13,810 bases of DNA, from assembly GCF_000344685.1 (NCBI RefSeq), contig NW_006920425.1, forward strand, positions 463,840-477,649, given 5' to 3'. Position 1 is the first letter of the stretch, and the number at the start of each line of letters is the position of its first letter. The position numbers and the translations under genes are program-made. Positions 1 through 8,704 of this stretch are shown in pieces. Below the pieces are notes generated by a model. The model saw nothing but the letters and a program-made list of their open reading frames with translations, had not been told where the DNA came from and did not search any database. The stretch comes from Gloeophyllum trabeum ATCC 11539 (lineage: Eukaryota; Basidiomycota; Agaricomycetes; Gloeophyllales; Gloeophyllaceae).

Positions 1-640
1 TATGCACCAGGCAGAGCACATGTTATCCCCCGAGTTCACACTTCACTTCCTTTGACAGTCGTGAAACTTCAAGTGTAGCCTGTGTAGGCAACCCTGGTTT
101 CAGCATCAAGCTGTAGCAGGTTGTCATTCAAATCATTCCCGCTCCCGTAGGTACCAGTAGGCTGAACAGGGATCCTAAGCTCAGCCCTTATTCTGGCTTC
201 TGGGGTGCATTCAGTCACAGCCCCCCGCAGGGGTTTCAAGCTTAGCTACCATCATGTAGCGGATTACAACACAAGAGTGATACATTAGCTCAAGGACTCC
301 TCAAGATCCCACGAGCTGCTGTACTTGTTGACTTCGTACAAATGTCAGTAAAGTATCCTTGTGCAAAGGTCTGGTCCTGCTACCGCATGAGATCTCAGTC
401 CTTGTTCAGCTAGCAGAGGGAGACCAAAACTGCACTCACGGAGTTACGAGTCCTGAGGTACAAAGGATGAGTCCTTACGCACAAAATTGAGCGGTTTGCC
501 GAACGCAAGCATTGTGGGAACAAGATCCCGAAAAGTCATGAGAAGAGTTTTGTGTGGTGGCCCATACACATTTAACACAACAGGGTTCCCAAACTTCAGG
601 TTGACTCGGAATATCTGCGTGAATGCACAACAACTATAAA
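1..640. other. No supported gene; two open minus-strand stretches
   Basis: No ATG-initiated gene can be supported here. On the minus strand two frames stay open without a recognisable start: about 639 down to the TAA at 444-446 (about 65 codons, containing a VYGPPHKTLLMTFRDLVPT stretch) and 245 down to the TGA at 69-71 (about 58 codons). They could be exons of a gene entering from the left, or decayed coding sequence. I do not recognise either product. Several stops separate them, so splicing would be needed to join them. Confidence 0.25.
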
Positions 641-1160
641 TATTTTAGGCGGCATCTAAGATGTCATAGAAAATTTATTTTGTGATGACATTGCTGAAAT
701 GCAAAATATATATTGGTTACAAGAACATGTTTACGGGCCCTCGAATACATTCAAAAATGCGAAAATTCGACAGCCCTATATTGAAACCAAAATCTAAAAA
801 ATAGGATTGTATTTGGGTGCCAACTGGCATTCAAAATATGGCAGAAGTCCGAATTGTATTGTACATATAAATTGTGGTCAGATGAGCAAATACATTGCTC
901 AATGTGTCATTGTATTTTTAAATTGCTGGTACTTCGGAATGTTGAAGCAAATAATATATGTCAGACATGAGCCAAATCAAATCGGGCCGCCGGCGGGGCA
1001 CTCACGGCTAACGCACAAGACCAGCCATAGCCGCCAGTATGCCGCTCACAAAGTTAGGGCGGCTTAGCCGCCGACAACACTGCTTAGAAATATAGACGGC
1101 GGCTACACCCGCCGGATTGGAAGCCGGTCTTATATCACTGCAAATATATAAGAATACGCC
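641..1160. other. Intergenic, AT-rich with a GC-rich islet
   Basis: No gene is visible. Positions 641-985 are AT-rich and include a 7-bp inverted repeat, ATGTCAT at 661-667 and ATGACAT at 685-691, around an AT-rich 17-nt loop. At about 988 composition switches abruptly to GC-rich sequence full of GGCGGC/GCCGCC words, which ends near 1125. AT-rich sequence follows and leads into the 23-bp tandem array. Confidence 0.5.
988..1125. repeat. GC-rich palindromic islet
   Basis: About 140 bp of GGC/GCC-rich sequence is embedded in AT-rich DNA. It contains a perfect 7-bp palindrome with a single central T (1058-1072, arms GGCGGCT and AGCCGCC), and a second pair of arms, CGGCGG/CCGCCG, around 1096-1113. 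No coding sequence or known element is recognised. It could be the end of an old transposable element. Confidence 0.4.
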
Positions 1161-1167
1161 ATTGTAC

Positions 1168-1271
1168 GGATGAGAGCTATGTTACACTATGGATGAGAGC
1201 TATGTTACACTACAGACGAGAGCTATGTTAAGAGCTATGTTACACTACGGACGAGAGCTATGTTACACTAT
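1168..1271. repeat. 23-bp tandem array (4 units)
   Basis: Four copies of a 23-bp unit with core GAGAGCTATGTTACACTA start at 1168, 1191, 1214 and 1249. The third unit carries an extra 12-bp internal duplication (AGAGCTATGTTA repeated), making it 35 bp. The array starts about 50 bp beyond the stop codon of the minus-strand gene, so it may lie in that gene's 3' UTR or just past it. Confidence 0.85.
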
Positions 1272-1321
1272 GCATAGAGTCGGAGACTACGTTATTACGA
1301 ACAACAATGGAGCGCAACTAA

Positions 1322-4300
1322 TCAAGCACTGCGGGCAGACCATTTGCAGCAATCATTATACCGACCTTTGACCCTCTTCACGGAAGACGCATGATGTCGC
1401 AACTTGAGCCGCCAATCGCCTTGTTTCAGGGGATAAGCCTTCCCAGCCATGATATCCCTCACCTGGCCTTGGTACCACTCTTCCGCCCCATTGGTCCAAT
1501 AGCCCACAGCACCAAAACCACTTGCGCTCCAGTTTGTCGACTTCGGCCACCAAGAGTATTCAGCCCATTGTCCGGGAGCTGTAAATAACATCATTACGAT
1601 GCTCAAATTCCATGCTGGGCACACTTACTGGTTTGGATGAAGTAAGTGCCGATGATGCAGGCCTCCTCCATTGCATCAATATTTTCTTCATACCATCCTT
1701 CCTTGTCATCAACACGAGCAAGGAGACAACCGTATCCATTTCTGACGGCCGCCGCACTCGGCCCGTCACATAAGATGTCTTCGGCTGTCCCATGGAGTGC
1801 ATCGAGAGCGAGGCGCCACAGAATGCCACCCTCAAGCAGCGCAGCGCGGCTATGGGGGTAACCAGTGATGAAGCTCTCCTTCCGGTGTACATAGCTGGTG
1901 TAGTCACTAGACGTCCATTTGTGGTTGACAGGTCGCACCATTTGTTGCACTACAGATGCCGGCGGCGAGGTCACCTTGGGGTGTGGCAAAAGGCATGGGC
2001 ACAGGAAAGGGATCCCAAGGTCCAGCAGGTACGGCCTTAGATCAAAGGTTGCGTCTCCTTGTGCCGACTCCAGCCTATGCAGCCGTATGACATGGCAAAC
2101 GTCTATTGCTGTAGTCAACCAGATAGCGGGTCCATGATGAGGAGTCACAACAAAATAGGTTTTGTCACCCAGGGACGCAGGCCTTACACTCAGGGTCGTC
2201 TCGAGGGCCCCTTCGGTGAGATCGCAATGAGACAGAGTGTTGTCTGTACGCAGGCCTCTCATGAGAGCAACTGCGTTGTCCATGAAGACCTGAGAGTACG
2301 AACCCGTAGTCTTCTCCGTCAGGAACTCCTGCAGAGTTGACGTGAACGCCGGGTGCGAGGAAGCCTGCCTCCGATCAAGCCTGACGCCATGGCTATCGCC
2401 CTGAAGTCCATCCCGAAGGGTGAGGATTTCATCCACCTGATGAGGAAGGCGGCAATATTCATAGGGGCTACCTGTCCCTCGAAGGCGATAGCCAGGGGCT
2501 GCAAGCTTCTCAGAGGCAGTGTGGGTGTCATGTACTTCACGTCTGCCGGGAACCTCGTTACCGGGGACATAGGAAGCCTGCTTCTCCTTGGGGGGTGCTG
2601 CAGCATTTGGCGCAGGCGTTGGTGTCTGTAGAGCACCCGCAGAATGAGGAGGCCCCCGAGACTCGGGAGATGACAGGAAGACAGGGGGGTTGGGAGCTCG
2701 ATCAGGCTCCGGAGCTGTTGTAGCTGAACCAAGAGCCTGCTTCTCCTTAAGAGGTGCTGCAGTGTTGCGCAAGGGCGAGGGCTGCACAGCACCTGTAAAA
2801 TGAGAAGGTCCCTGAGATGCAGGAGGGGTCGACTGAACGAGGGGCGGTTTGGAAGCACTATCAGGCTCCCGAGTGGTGATACCCGGAGCAGGATCAAGTG
2901 CGTAATCGTACATGTTGGCCTCATCGAGAGGGTCCAGTTCCTCATACCCCTCCACGGTCATTGGCTTTGGATCGATTTTATCATAGATGTCCCACTCGTT
3001 GGCAATGGGGTCAAAAGACTTCCGACGGTATGTATCCCAAAACGACTGCACGTCGCCACGGCTAACGAGCTCGCGCAAATGTATTGGTTTATCGTCATCG
3101 ATCCCGATCCATTCGTAAACTTTCGCCTTGGCTGGGATGTTGGCCTTCTTACTCTCTCTCTCCCTTGAGTTCCATCTCTGGAGTTGCGTGGCATCGGCTT
3201 GGGCGTAACACTTCTTGCGCTCCTCTTCTCGTCTTGCCATGAATTCCCAAAATGTTTCCCCTTCATACTGACCTCCAGTCTTTGGTATCACCGTTCTACG
3301 CACCGCAGGTGAATGGCTATGCGAGGGTGGACCGTCGACACGAGCGGCGTGACTGGGATGTGAAGTATTGCCATGTTGCTGGGGTGGTTCGCTGGAGTTC
3401 ATAGGAGGTCTGGCTCCTTGCGTAGGGGGTCTGGCTCCTTGCAAAGCAGCCTCGTAAATCCTTTTTACGTCCTGATAATGTGGGCAGTACGGCCACAGCT
3501 CTGGAGGGGTGACTTCAGACCATTTGGTTGTAAAGAAGGCGGAATAGCCTCGCCAGTAGAAGAAGAGTGGCAAGTCCCATGCCTGCATAACTTGGAACTC
3601 GTCCCACCATGCCATCTTGCGTTGGATAATAAGACCCGAACGTTGAGAGCCTGGTGCGGTAATGAGAGTAGACGCGTATAGACGATCTACCCATTCAGGC
3701 GGCATGCATTCGACTGCAACTTGATAAGTGCACGGCGGTATGGCTACGCCATCGGACCGCGCCATGGCTGCTTCGTACTTGAAATTGATTTGGGCAGCGA
3801 GGTAATTGTAGTAGGCCGCGAGAGGGACAAAGGCATCACGGCTCTGGATAATCTTCCGCCTTGCATTATCGCCTCCCGGGAATGAGCCCTCGTAACCGAA
3901 TGACGATGGGAACGAATATGGTTGCAAGCGGAGGGTATGAAGGAGTCGTCCTGAAAGTATCGTACACAAGCCCACGAGTCGTTGCTCCAGCTCAGACCAT
4001 TTGAGGTACCACGTGCCCTTGTCCTTCTCAAGCGGGAGCAATCTCTTGTCTACATTCAGGATTGAGAAAGCCCCATCCCACCTGACAAATGGTGCCCGTA
4101 CAACCCATGCTTGCCAAGGGGACCAGTCCTCTGCCCAAGTGATCTCCCACGTCTGGCGGGGTGTCCTCTCGTATATGAAGTCGGCTATGTCATCGGGAAG
4201 CACGTGTGTGTTTGGGGAGGAGAAGACGCGCAATTTTTCGTCCACAAAGATATATCGACAGGAGGAGTGAGGTACAAATTGGGGCTGGGAGGGAGGCCTG

Positions 4301-4362
4301 AATAGAGCGTAAATACACGAGCAGGAGGAATGTGATATTTTGGATACATACTGATGTGACAT
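1322..4362 (-). CDS. Large orphan protein (about 996 aa), spliced, agaric-type family
   Basis: Function unknown. Exon 1 runs 4362-1629 and exon 2 runs 1578-1322, separated by a 50-bp intron (1579-1628, GTAAGT...TTACAG). Splicing carries the frame from IIGTYFIQT into PGQWAEYSWWPKSTNW, so the short downstream minus-strand frame is the real C-terminus. The start is the first ATG in frame, at 4362. A further optional 54-bp in-frame intron (4298-4351, GTATGT...ATTCAG) would remove residues 5-22. Visible regions are: an N-terminal block with YIFVDEKLRVF at 37-47; a central Pro/Ser/charged low-complexity region; a 53-aa tandem duplication at about 498-603; and a C-terminal block rich in Trp/Tyr, including NHKWTSSDYTSYVHRKES near 812 and WWPK after the intron. 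There is no signal peptide and no clear membrane segment. From memory the C-terminal block resembles hypothetical proteins expanded in mushroom genomes; this was not searched. Confidence 0.75.
2554..2871 (-). repeat. 159-bp (53-aa) tandem duplication inside the 996-aa gene
   Basis: Two adjacent in-frame 159-bp units (2871-2713 and 2712-2554 on the minus strand) encode related Pro/Ser/Ala-rich modules. Each begins with EPD, continues through GP.H..GA.Q and ends near KEKQA. The DNA is also alike, for example GCCTGCTTCTCCTT recurs at 2576 and 2735, exactly 159 bp apart. This indicates tandem duplication of one linker module in an intrinsically disordered part of the protein. Confidence 0.8.
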
Positions 4363-4387
4363 GGTGTGCCAACTTATCACAGACTAA

Positions 4388-4640
4388 ACCTTGACGAGAT
4401 AACAAGGCACGTATCCTCGGACAAGTCGCAAGGATGGAGAGAGCGCGACTCAGAAGGCGCGGTGCGAGAATGAGGGCAGCGGGCGACGACACGTAACCCT
4501 GGACAAGTCGCAGGGATACAGAAAACGCAGTCGGAAAGGCACGCTGTTAAAGAAGCACGTATCCTCGGACAGAGTCACAAGGATGCGCAGAGGGACAGGA
4601 AGATGTATATCCTTGGACAAAGTTGCAAGGATGTAGAGGT
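4388..4640 (-). repeat. Left arm of inverted hairpin minisatellite
   Basis: At least five units, centred near 4397, 4424, 4507, 4572 and 4620, share the core GGACAAGTCGCAAGGAT. This is the reverse complement of the unit in the right arm. Units are themselves short inverted repeats, for example ATCCTTG at 4609-4615 and CAAGGAT at 4626-4632 around a 10-nt loop. Spacer sequence between units also matches the right-arm spacers in reverse complement, such as the GTCGTC...CCCGCTGCC words. The arm abuts the start of the 996-aa gene. Confidence 0.75.
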
Positions 4641-4799
4641 AGAATGACGCAGCGCGCAGCGAATTTGTGCTGATCTCAGCGTGGGAGCGGCCACGCGGCG
4701 GCTTACCTATGCAAGTGGGAGCAGCCCCGTACCCGGGCATCAGCACACGGTTCACAGCCACAGAAAGGCTATTGTGTTTGCGTTTCCTGTTCCTATCCG

Positions 4800-5390
4800 T
4801 GTCTCCGATCCTTGTGACGTTGTCCAAGGATTGGGTTCTGCTCATGTCGTCCCCTGCCTCCGATCCTTGGGACACTGTCCAAGGATTGGGTTCTGCTCAC
4901 ATCGTTGACATTGTCCGAGGATTGGGTTCTGCTCGCGCCGTTCCCCTGCCTCCAGTCCTTGCGACATTGTCCGAGGACTGGGCTCTGCTCACATCATCAC
5001 CTGCATCCGATCCTTGTGACGTTGTCTGAGGATTGGGTTCCGCTCGCGTCGTCTCCCGCTTTTCTGATCCTTGCAACGTTGTCCAAGGATTGATTGAGCT
5101 CAGCTCGTATGGCCCCCTCCCTTGATCGTTACGAGATTGTACAAGAATTGTGCTTGCTTTGTCTGGACAATGTCACATCGGTATGTCATCAACTATTTCG
5201 CTCGTCGTGCTCAAGTATTTACACTGTGCCTCCCAATTGGGCTCTGCTCACGTCGTTCCTGCTCCTTTCATCTTTGCGACACTGTCCAAGGTTCAGGCTC
5301 TTCTTGCGTTGTCTCCTGCTGCCCTCCATTGCAATTTCCAAAAATGATACTGCTCTGCTCGCATCGTCTCCACTGTTGTCGTCTTTGTGG
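4800..5390 (+). repeat. Right arm of inverted hairpin minisatellite
   Basis: About seven recognisable units of mostly 54-58 bp begin near 4807, 4862, 4898 (follows a 36-bp truncated unit), 4955, 5009, 5066 and 5124, and then degenerate until about 5390. The core is GATCCTTGTGACGTTGTCC followed by AAGGATTGGGTTCTGCTC. Perfect 7-bp hairpin arms ATCCTTG/CAAGGAT with 10-nt loops occur at 4808-4831, 4863-4886 and 5067-5090. No convincing protein is encoded. With the left arm and a unique centre (4641-4799) it forms a foldback-like structure of about 1 kb. Confidence 0.8.
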
Positions 5391-5511
5391 CCATTCCCCC
5401 TCCTTTCATCCTTATCAGGGGCGAGTGGAATGATATCTTTGTCAAATATTATCTGCCACTTTATGACAGTCCCTGCCTCTTCTCGTAGGCTACTGTTGTT
5501 TTGTTCACTCT

Positions 5512-5519
5512 TATAATAT
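5512..5519 (+). promoter_or_regulatory. Possible TATA box for the MYND gene
   Basis: TATAATAT lies about 105 nt upstream of the ATG at 5623, in the only AT-rich patch between the repeat array and the gene. This is a plausible but weak prediction; there is no further promoter evidence. Confidence 0.3.
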
Positions 5520-5622
5520 AATGCTAGTAATACCATGTGGTGCACGTGCGGTCCGCATGTCCCTGAATAGCTCATGTGTGTCTCTTTTGCCTTCCCAACG
5601 CCTTGCGACGTAACTCTGCGCT

Positions 5623-6323
5623 ATGGCCCCAAGAGCTTGTGCAACCTGCAACTTCTGTCGAAAACCCGCCAAACCTGGTCTGCTCTGCACGAGATGCGGA
5701 GCCGCCTCATACTGCTGCCAGTACCACACTAGGGAGGTGAGTTTCTCATACGTATGAGAGGTCACCTGCATTTATAACACTTCCTAGGACTGGCCGGGGC
5801 ATCAACTTGCATGCCAATCTTTGAGCGTGCCGCCTTCGGCATTCACTAGAGTCCTCCCTGCCGTGCGATACTACAGGTGGGATTATTGTGATCCGACGAT
5901 GTGTTTCACTGCTTCTGCCATGCAATACCGTCCACAACTGCGTAGGTTCGATTCACCTCTAAGTGGATCGCTCTAACAGGGCAAATAGGGGACTTTTGAG
6001 ATGTCGATTGTGACTATAGCCTCATATCTACGACCTCGAAGGGTAATTGCTCGCTGGAGATATGGCCTGCACCATACGTTGCCACGTTCTTCCCCGACGT
6101 CATGTTATCCGATATCAATGAAGTCAGCATCCCACAGCAGGGTAGGCGGCCACCACTGCAAGTGTGGTACACAAATTCGAAGAGCTCGGCGGGATGTAGC
6201 GTACTTATCCTGAAGTTCGATGGCCCGCTCGAGCGCGGTTACTCTGACATTACACGCATGGATGTGCAAACAATCCAGCTGTTCTGCAATACCAAGGGAC
6301 TAGCGGGTCTCATCTGCAGCTAG
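5623..6323 (+). CDS. MYND-type zinc-finger protein (about 196 aa), three exons
   Basis: Exons are 5623-5736, 5788-5941 and 6001-6323. Intron 1 (51 bp, GTGAGT...CCTAG) is phase 0. Intron 2 (59 bp, GTAGGT...TTGAG) is phase 1 and has a CTCTAAC branch site about 23 nt before its acceptor. The spliced N-terminus carries a MYND finger: C9/C12, C22/C25, then YC31...H35, and after intron 1 DW40PGH43...C47. The ligand at 35 is His where Cys is usual, a substitution I believe occurs in other fungal MYND domains. MYND fingers normally mediate protein-protein contacts in nuclear or cytoplasmic regulators; the partner here is unknown. The remaining 150 or so residues match no domain I know. The start has G at -3 and G at +4. 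The stop at 6321-6323 is 49 bp from the stop of the convergent gene. Confidence 0.7.
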
Positions 6324-6372
6324 ACATCTTTGCATTGAAATACTGTATCAATACATGTCTTGTAATACATTT

Positions 6373-8513
6373 CTACCCCGATGCTAAGACGATCCACTGG
6401 AAATCCTCGACGGAAGGACTGACTCTGTCCCTTCTCAGCACGCCATGCTGCGGATCGTTTAGCCACTGAGAGTCATAGAAACTAGAAGGAAGTCGAACAG
6501 GCGGTTGTCGCTGAGTGGTTCCACAAGGCTCGCCGCGAGACCTAGGTGCTGGCTTGGAGCCGCAGTTGTCTTTGATACCATCCGCGTCCCGTTGGTCGTC
6601 AACAATCTTCAGCTCCCTCTCGATATCTCGCCGCCAAGACATCTTGCGGACGCGAAAGCCGTCGGTTTCCTCATCCGTATCATCTGAGCTCATACCGTCT
6701 TCTCCATACCAAACTATGATGGACCTTAAGTAGGTCCAGAACAGGGTGTCCAGCTCGCCTCTCTCGGACTTGATGGTTATAGTCTGATCTACGGTGGATA
6801 ATCGCGTCTTATATTTCTGTGTATATGTTGTCATGAGCACGACCCATGTCATGGACTGAAATATGCCTACCCCACGGCGCCGGGTGTGCACCTGCTTTCT
6901 TGTGAGTACCGCTATATTTTGTTTGCAAACGGCCACAGAGTTCATCCTGATCCTCTACCGTACCATCCCTCCCGTACTTGGGCTGCACTGACCACCATTC
7001 ACCACGAAGGTGGTCAATCCTATTCGCCAGCATCACTTTGACGTACCAATCAGCATGCGCCTCCATTGAGTAGCCCCTTGCTAGCCGCTGGTCGCAGAGT
7101 ATATGGGCCCTCTCCACAAGGATCTCGACGAGCCGCTGATTCCATTGGGAATCCTTCACTGCAGCCCCCATATCAATGCAAAGGTTGTCACGGTCAGGAC
7201 CATCGGGACCCCCATCATTGTAAGCCTCCACTGCGATTGTGTCAGCTCGCGGCTTCATTGCAATGTCGCTGTCCATCTTGATATCCAAGGCCTTACGCAC
7301 TGTCTCTCTGCAAAGATCCTAGAGAAAGTTTGGTCCATCACTCAATGCCTGCTCATGGTCATATGAACATACCAGATAGTCCTTATGCACCTCTGGATTT
7401 CTTTCTTTCAGTTTTGTATACTCTTCTTTGCATTCATTGGCAACATTGGGTTGTTTGCGACGAGTTTCCCTGCTGATTGGGCGGTAGCCGGTCCCAAGGG
7501 ACCCCGGGGCAAACTGCTCCAGAACCTCATCCAGAGCCTCCTCGAGGGCCTCGTCAGCTCATTTCTTGAGTGTCTCCACCAATGTCGATATATCCACCTC
7601 TGGAGCGGGTGGGGAAGCAGTTATTGGAGGTTGTGGTCCGGTTGGATCTGGATCCTACAACAAGGTGTATTAGAAATCGACGGAACAAGAGCCTTGAGTG
7701 ACGTGTACACCTACCATATTCAGAGCATGTAGGGTCTGCCAGGCGTTCTTCTTCCTGCCATTGCAACGAAGACTTTGCAATTCTTGGTCGGTCAAGCGGT
7801 AAGCCCTGGAAGAAGTTGGCGGGGAAGACATAGCTCTCTGATTCGGGCCCATAGTACCAGTAGGCTCCCCTTCAGGGTGCGAAGCAGGCGTATGAATCGA
7901 TCCGCCAATCTTGGACATTAGTTGGGCAAGCTCTGTTTGCCTCTTCGCCTATCCTATAATTAGTACAACGTCTCGATATCTTACTGACACGTTACCTCCA
8001 GCTCCGCAAGCTCACGCTCCCTGCGTGCCTGGCCTGAAATAAGAAAATGTAGGGCTGATGGAAGTCGCTCTCGTACCTCTGCCTCAGCAAGCTCATGCTG
8101 CCGTTGTTCCTATCCTCGAGTGAGAATACAGCATGTAACGAAAAGGATCAGACTTACCTCTGCCTCGGCAAGTGCTGCCTGCATCGCCTGCATCTATCGA
8201 TGCCAGGGGCATGGGTACCACCTCGATGATAATCCTCTAATTCAGACGTACCCGTTCTGCAGCTGCCTTCTCGGCCGCCTCTCGTGCTTTGATAAACTTC
8301 GCAGGTATGCACATTAGGCCATATGTCACTATTAGTTGGAGCGAAACTTACATTCATCATCGCATGCATACGCCTCTGACCGTCAGCTAACTGTTCGTTC
8401 CAAGCCTCCTGTTCGCGACGCATCCGGTCTTGCTCGGCGTGCACCACAGCAAGCAGCTCCTCCTTTTCTTTCTGTTCTTCTCGTAGTTGCTGCTCCACTG
8501 TTGCGCGATACAT
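6373..8513 (-). CDS. Multi-exon orphan gene with coiled-coil micro-exons, possibly decaying
   Basis: Function unknown. Proposed exons, all phase 0, are 8513-8352, 8296-8252, 8187-8158, 8109-8077, 8028-7996, 7948-7715, 7654-7373, 7318 to about 6901, about 6900-6871, and 6816-6373. Introns are 47-64 bp, most with clear GTAAGT/GTACGT-type donors and CTAAT-like branch points. The N-terminal part is a charged coiled coil (EEQKEKEELLAVVHAEQDR) extended by the micro-exon modules. The middle has Trp-rich WYVKVMLANRIDHLRGEWW, and the C-terminus has GMSSDDTDEE and RKMSWRRDIERELKIVDDQR. From memory this resembles a hypothetical family common in agarics. Breaks: an in-frame TGA at 7559-7561 (KK*ADEAL) and a required frame change around 6892-6901; either might be hidden by an unrecognised intron. 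The start is uncertain: the coding frame is open up to 8696 without an ATG before 8513, whereas ATG 8632 (MDLDDRPPTPPP) is one frame away. Confidence 0.6.
7916..8187 (-). repeat. Tandemly duplicated micro-exon/intron units
   Basis: Four successive exon starts (8187, 8109, 8028, 7948) are spaced 78, 81 and 80 bp apart. They encode similar modules: AMQAALAEAE, EQRQHELAEAE, ARRERELAELE and, at the start of the next exon, AKRQTELAQLM. The three introns between them are 48, 48 and 47 bp and strongly diverged. Each unit is therefore about 33 bp of exon plus 48 bp of intron. Two acceptors sit behind a nearer AG that would break the frame: at 8029 TTTCAG is skipped for GGCCAG, and at 7949 TTATAG is skipped for GGATAG. 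Confidence 0.7.
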
Positions 8514-8694
8514 GTCAGATGCATCAATCTCCTGCACCCTGACCCGTGGTGCTACATGCGACGGCTGCTGGTTAGCCTGGGGCTCAGCCGGCAGTGCGGA
8601 GGTGGTGTGGGAGGTCGATCGTCTAAATCCATCTTGTTTTCCGCGCTCGTTGTAGGACGAGTATGTCGAAGGGTGGGGAGTATGAGTCGGATTG

Positions 8695-8704
8695 TCTTAT
8701 ATGT
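8695..8704 (-). promoter_or_regulatory. Possible TATA box for the minus-strand multi-exon gene
   Basis: On the minus strand ACATATAAGA lies about 65 nt upstream of the ATG at 8632 and about 185 nt upstream of the in-frame ATG at 8513. If it is used, transcription would begin near 8668, which favours 8632 as the original start codon. Weak evidence on its own. Confidence 0.3.

Noticed and set aside
2319..2945. 208-codon minus-strand frame overlapping the 996-aa gene
   Set aside because: It is a Leu/Arg/Pro-rich shadow frame opposite the Pro-rich duplicated linker, with no ATG-based support.
4450..5093. Long frames on both strands through the repeat array (about 140 and 120 codons)
   Set aside because: They simply track the minisatellite units, lack family motifs and are equally open in several frames; repeat composition explains them.
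5945..5955. GGTTCGATTCA resembles a tRNA B-box
   Set aside because: The flanks cannot form a T-stem, no A-box or acceptor stem is present, and the site sits inside intron 2 of the MYND gene.
150..7863. TACCAGTAGGCT occurs near 152 and near 7855
   Set aside because: A single 12-mer without extended similarity on either side; probably chance.
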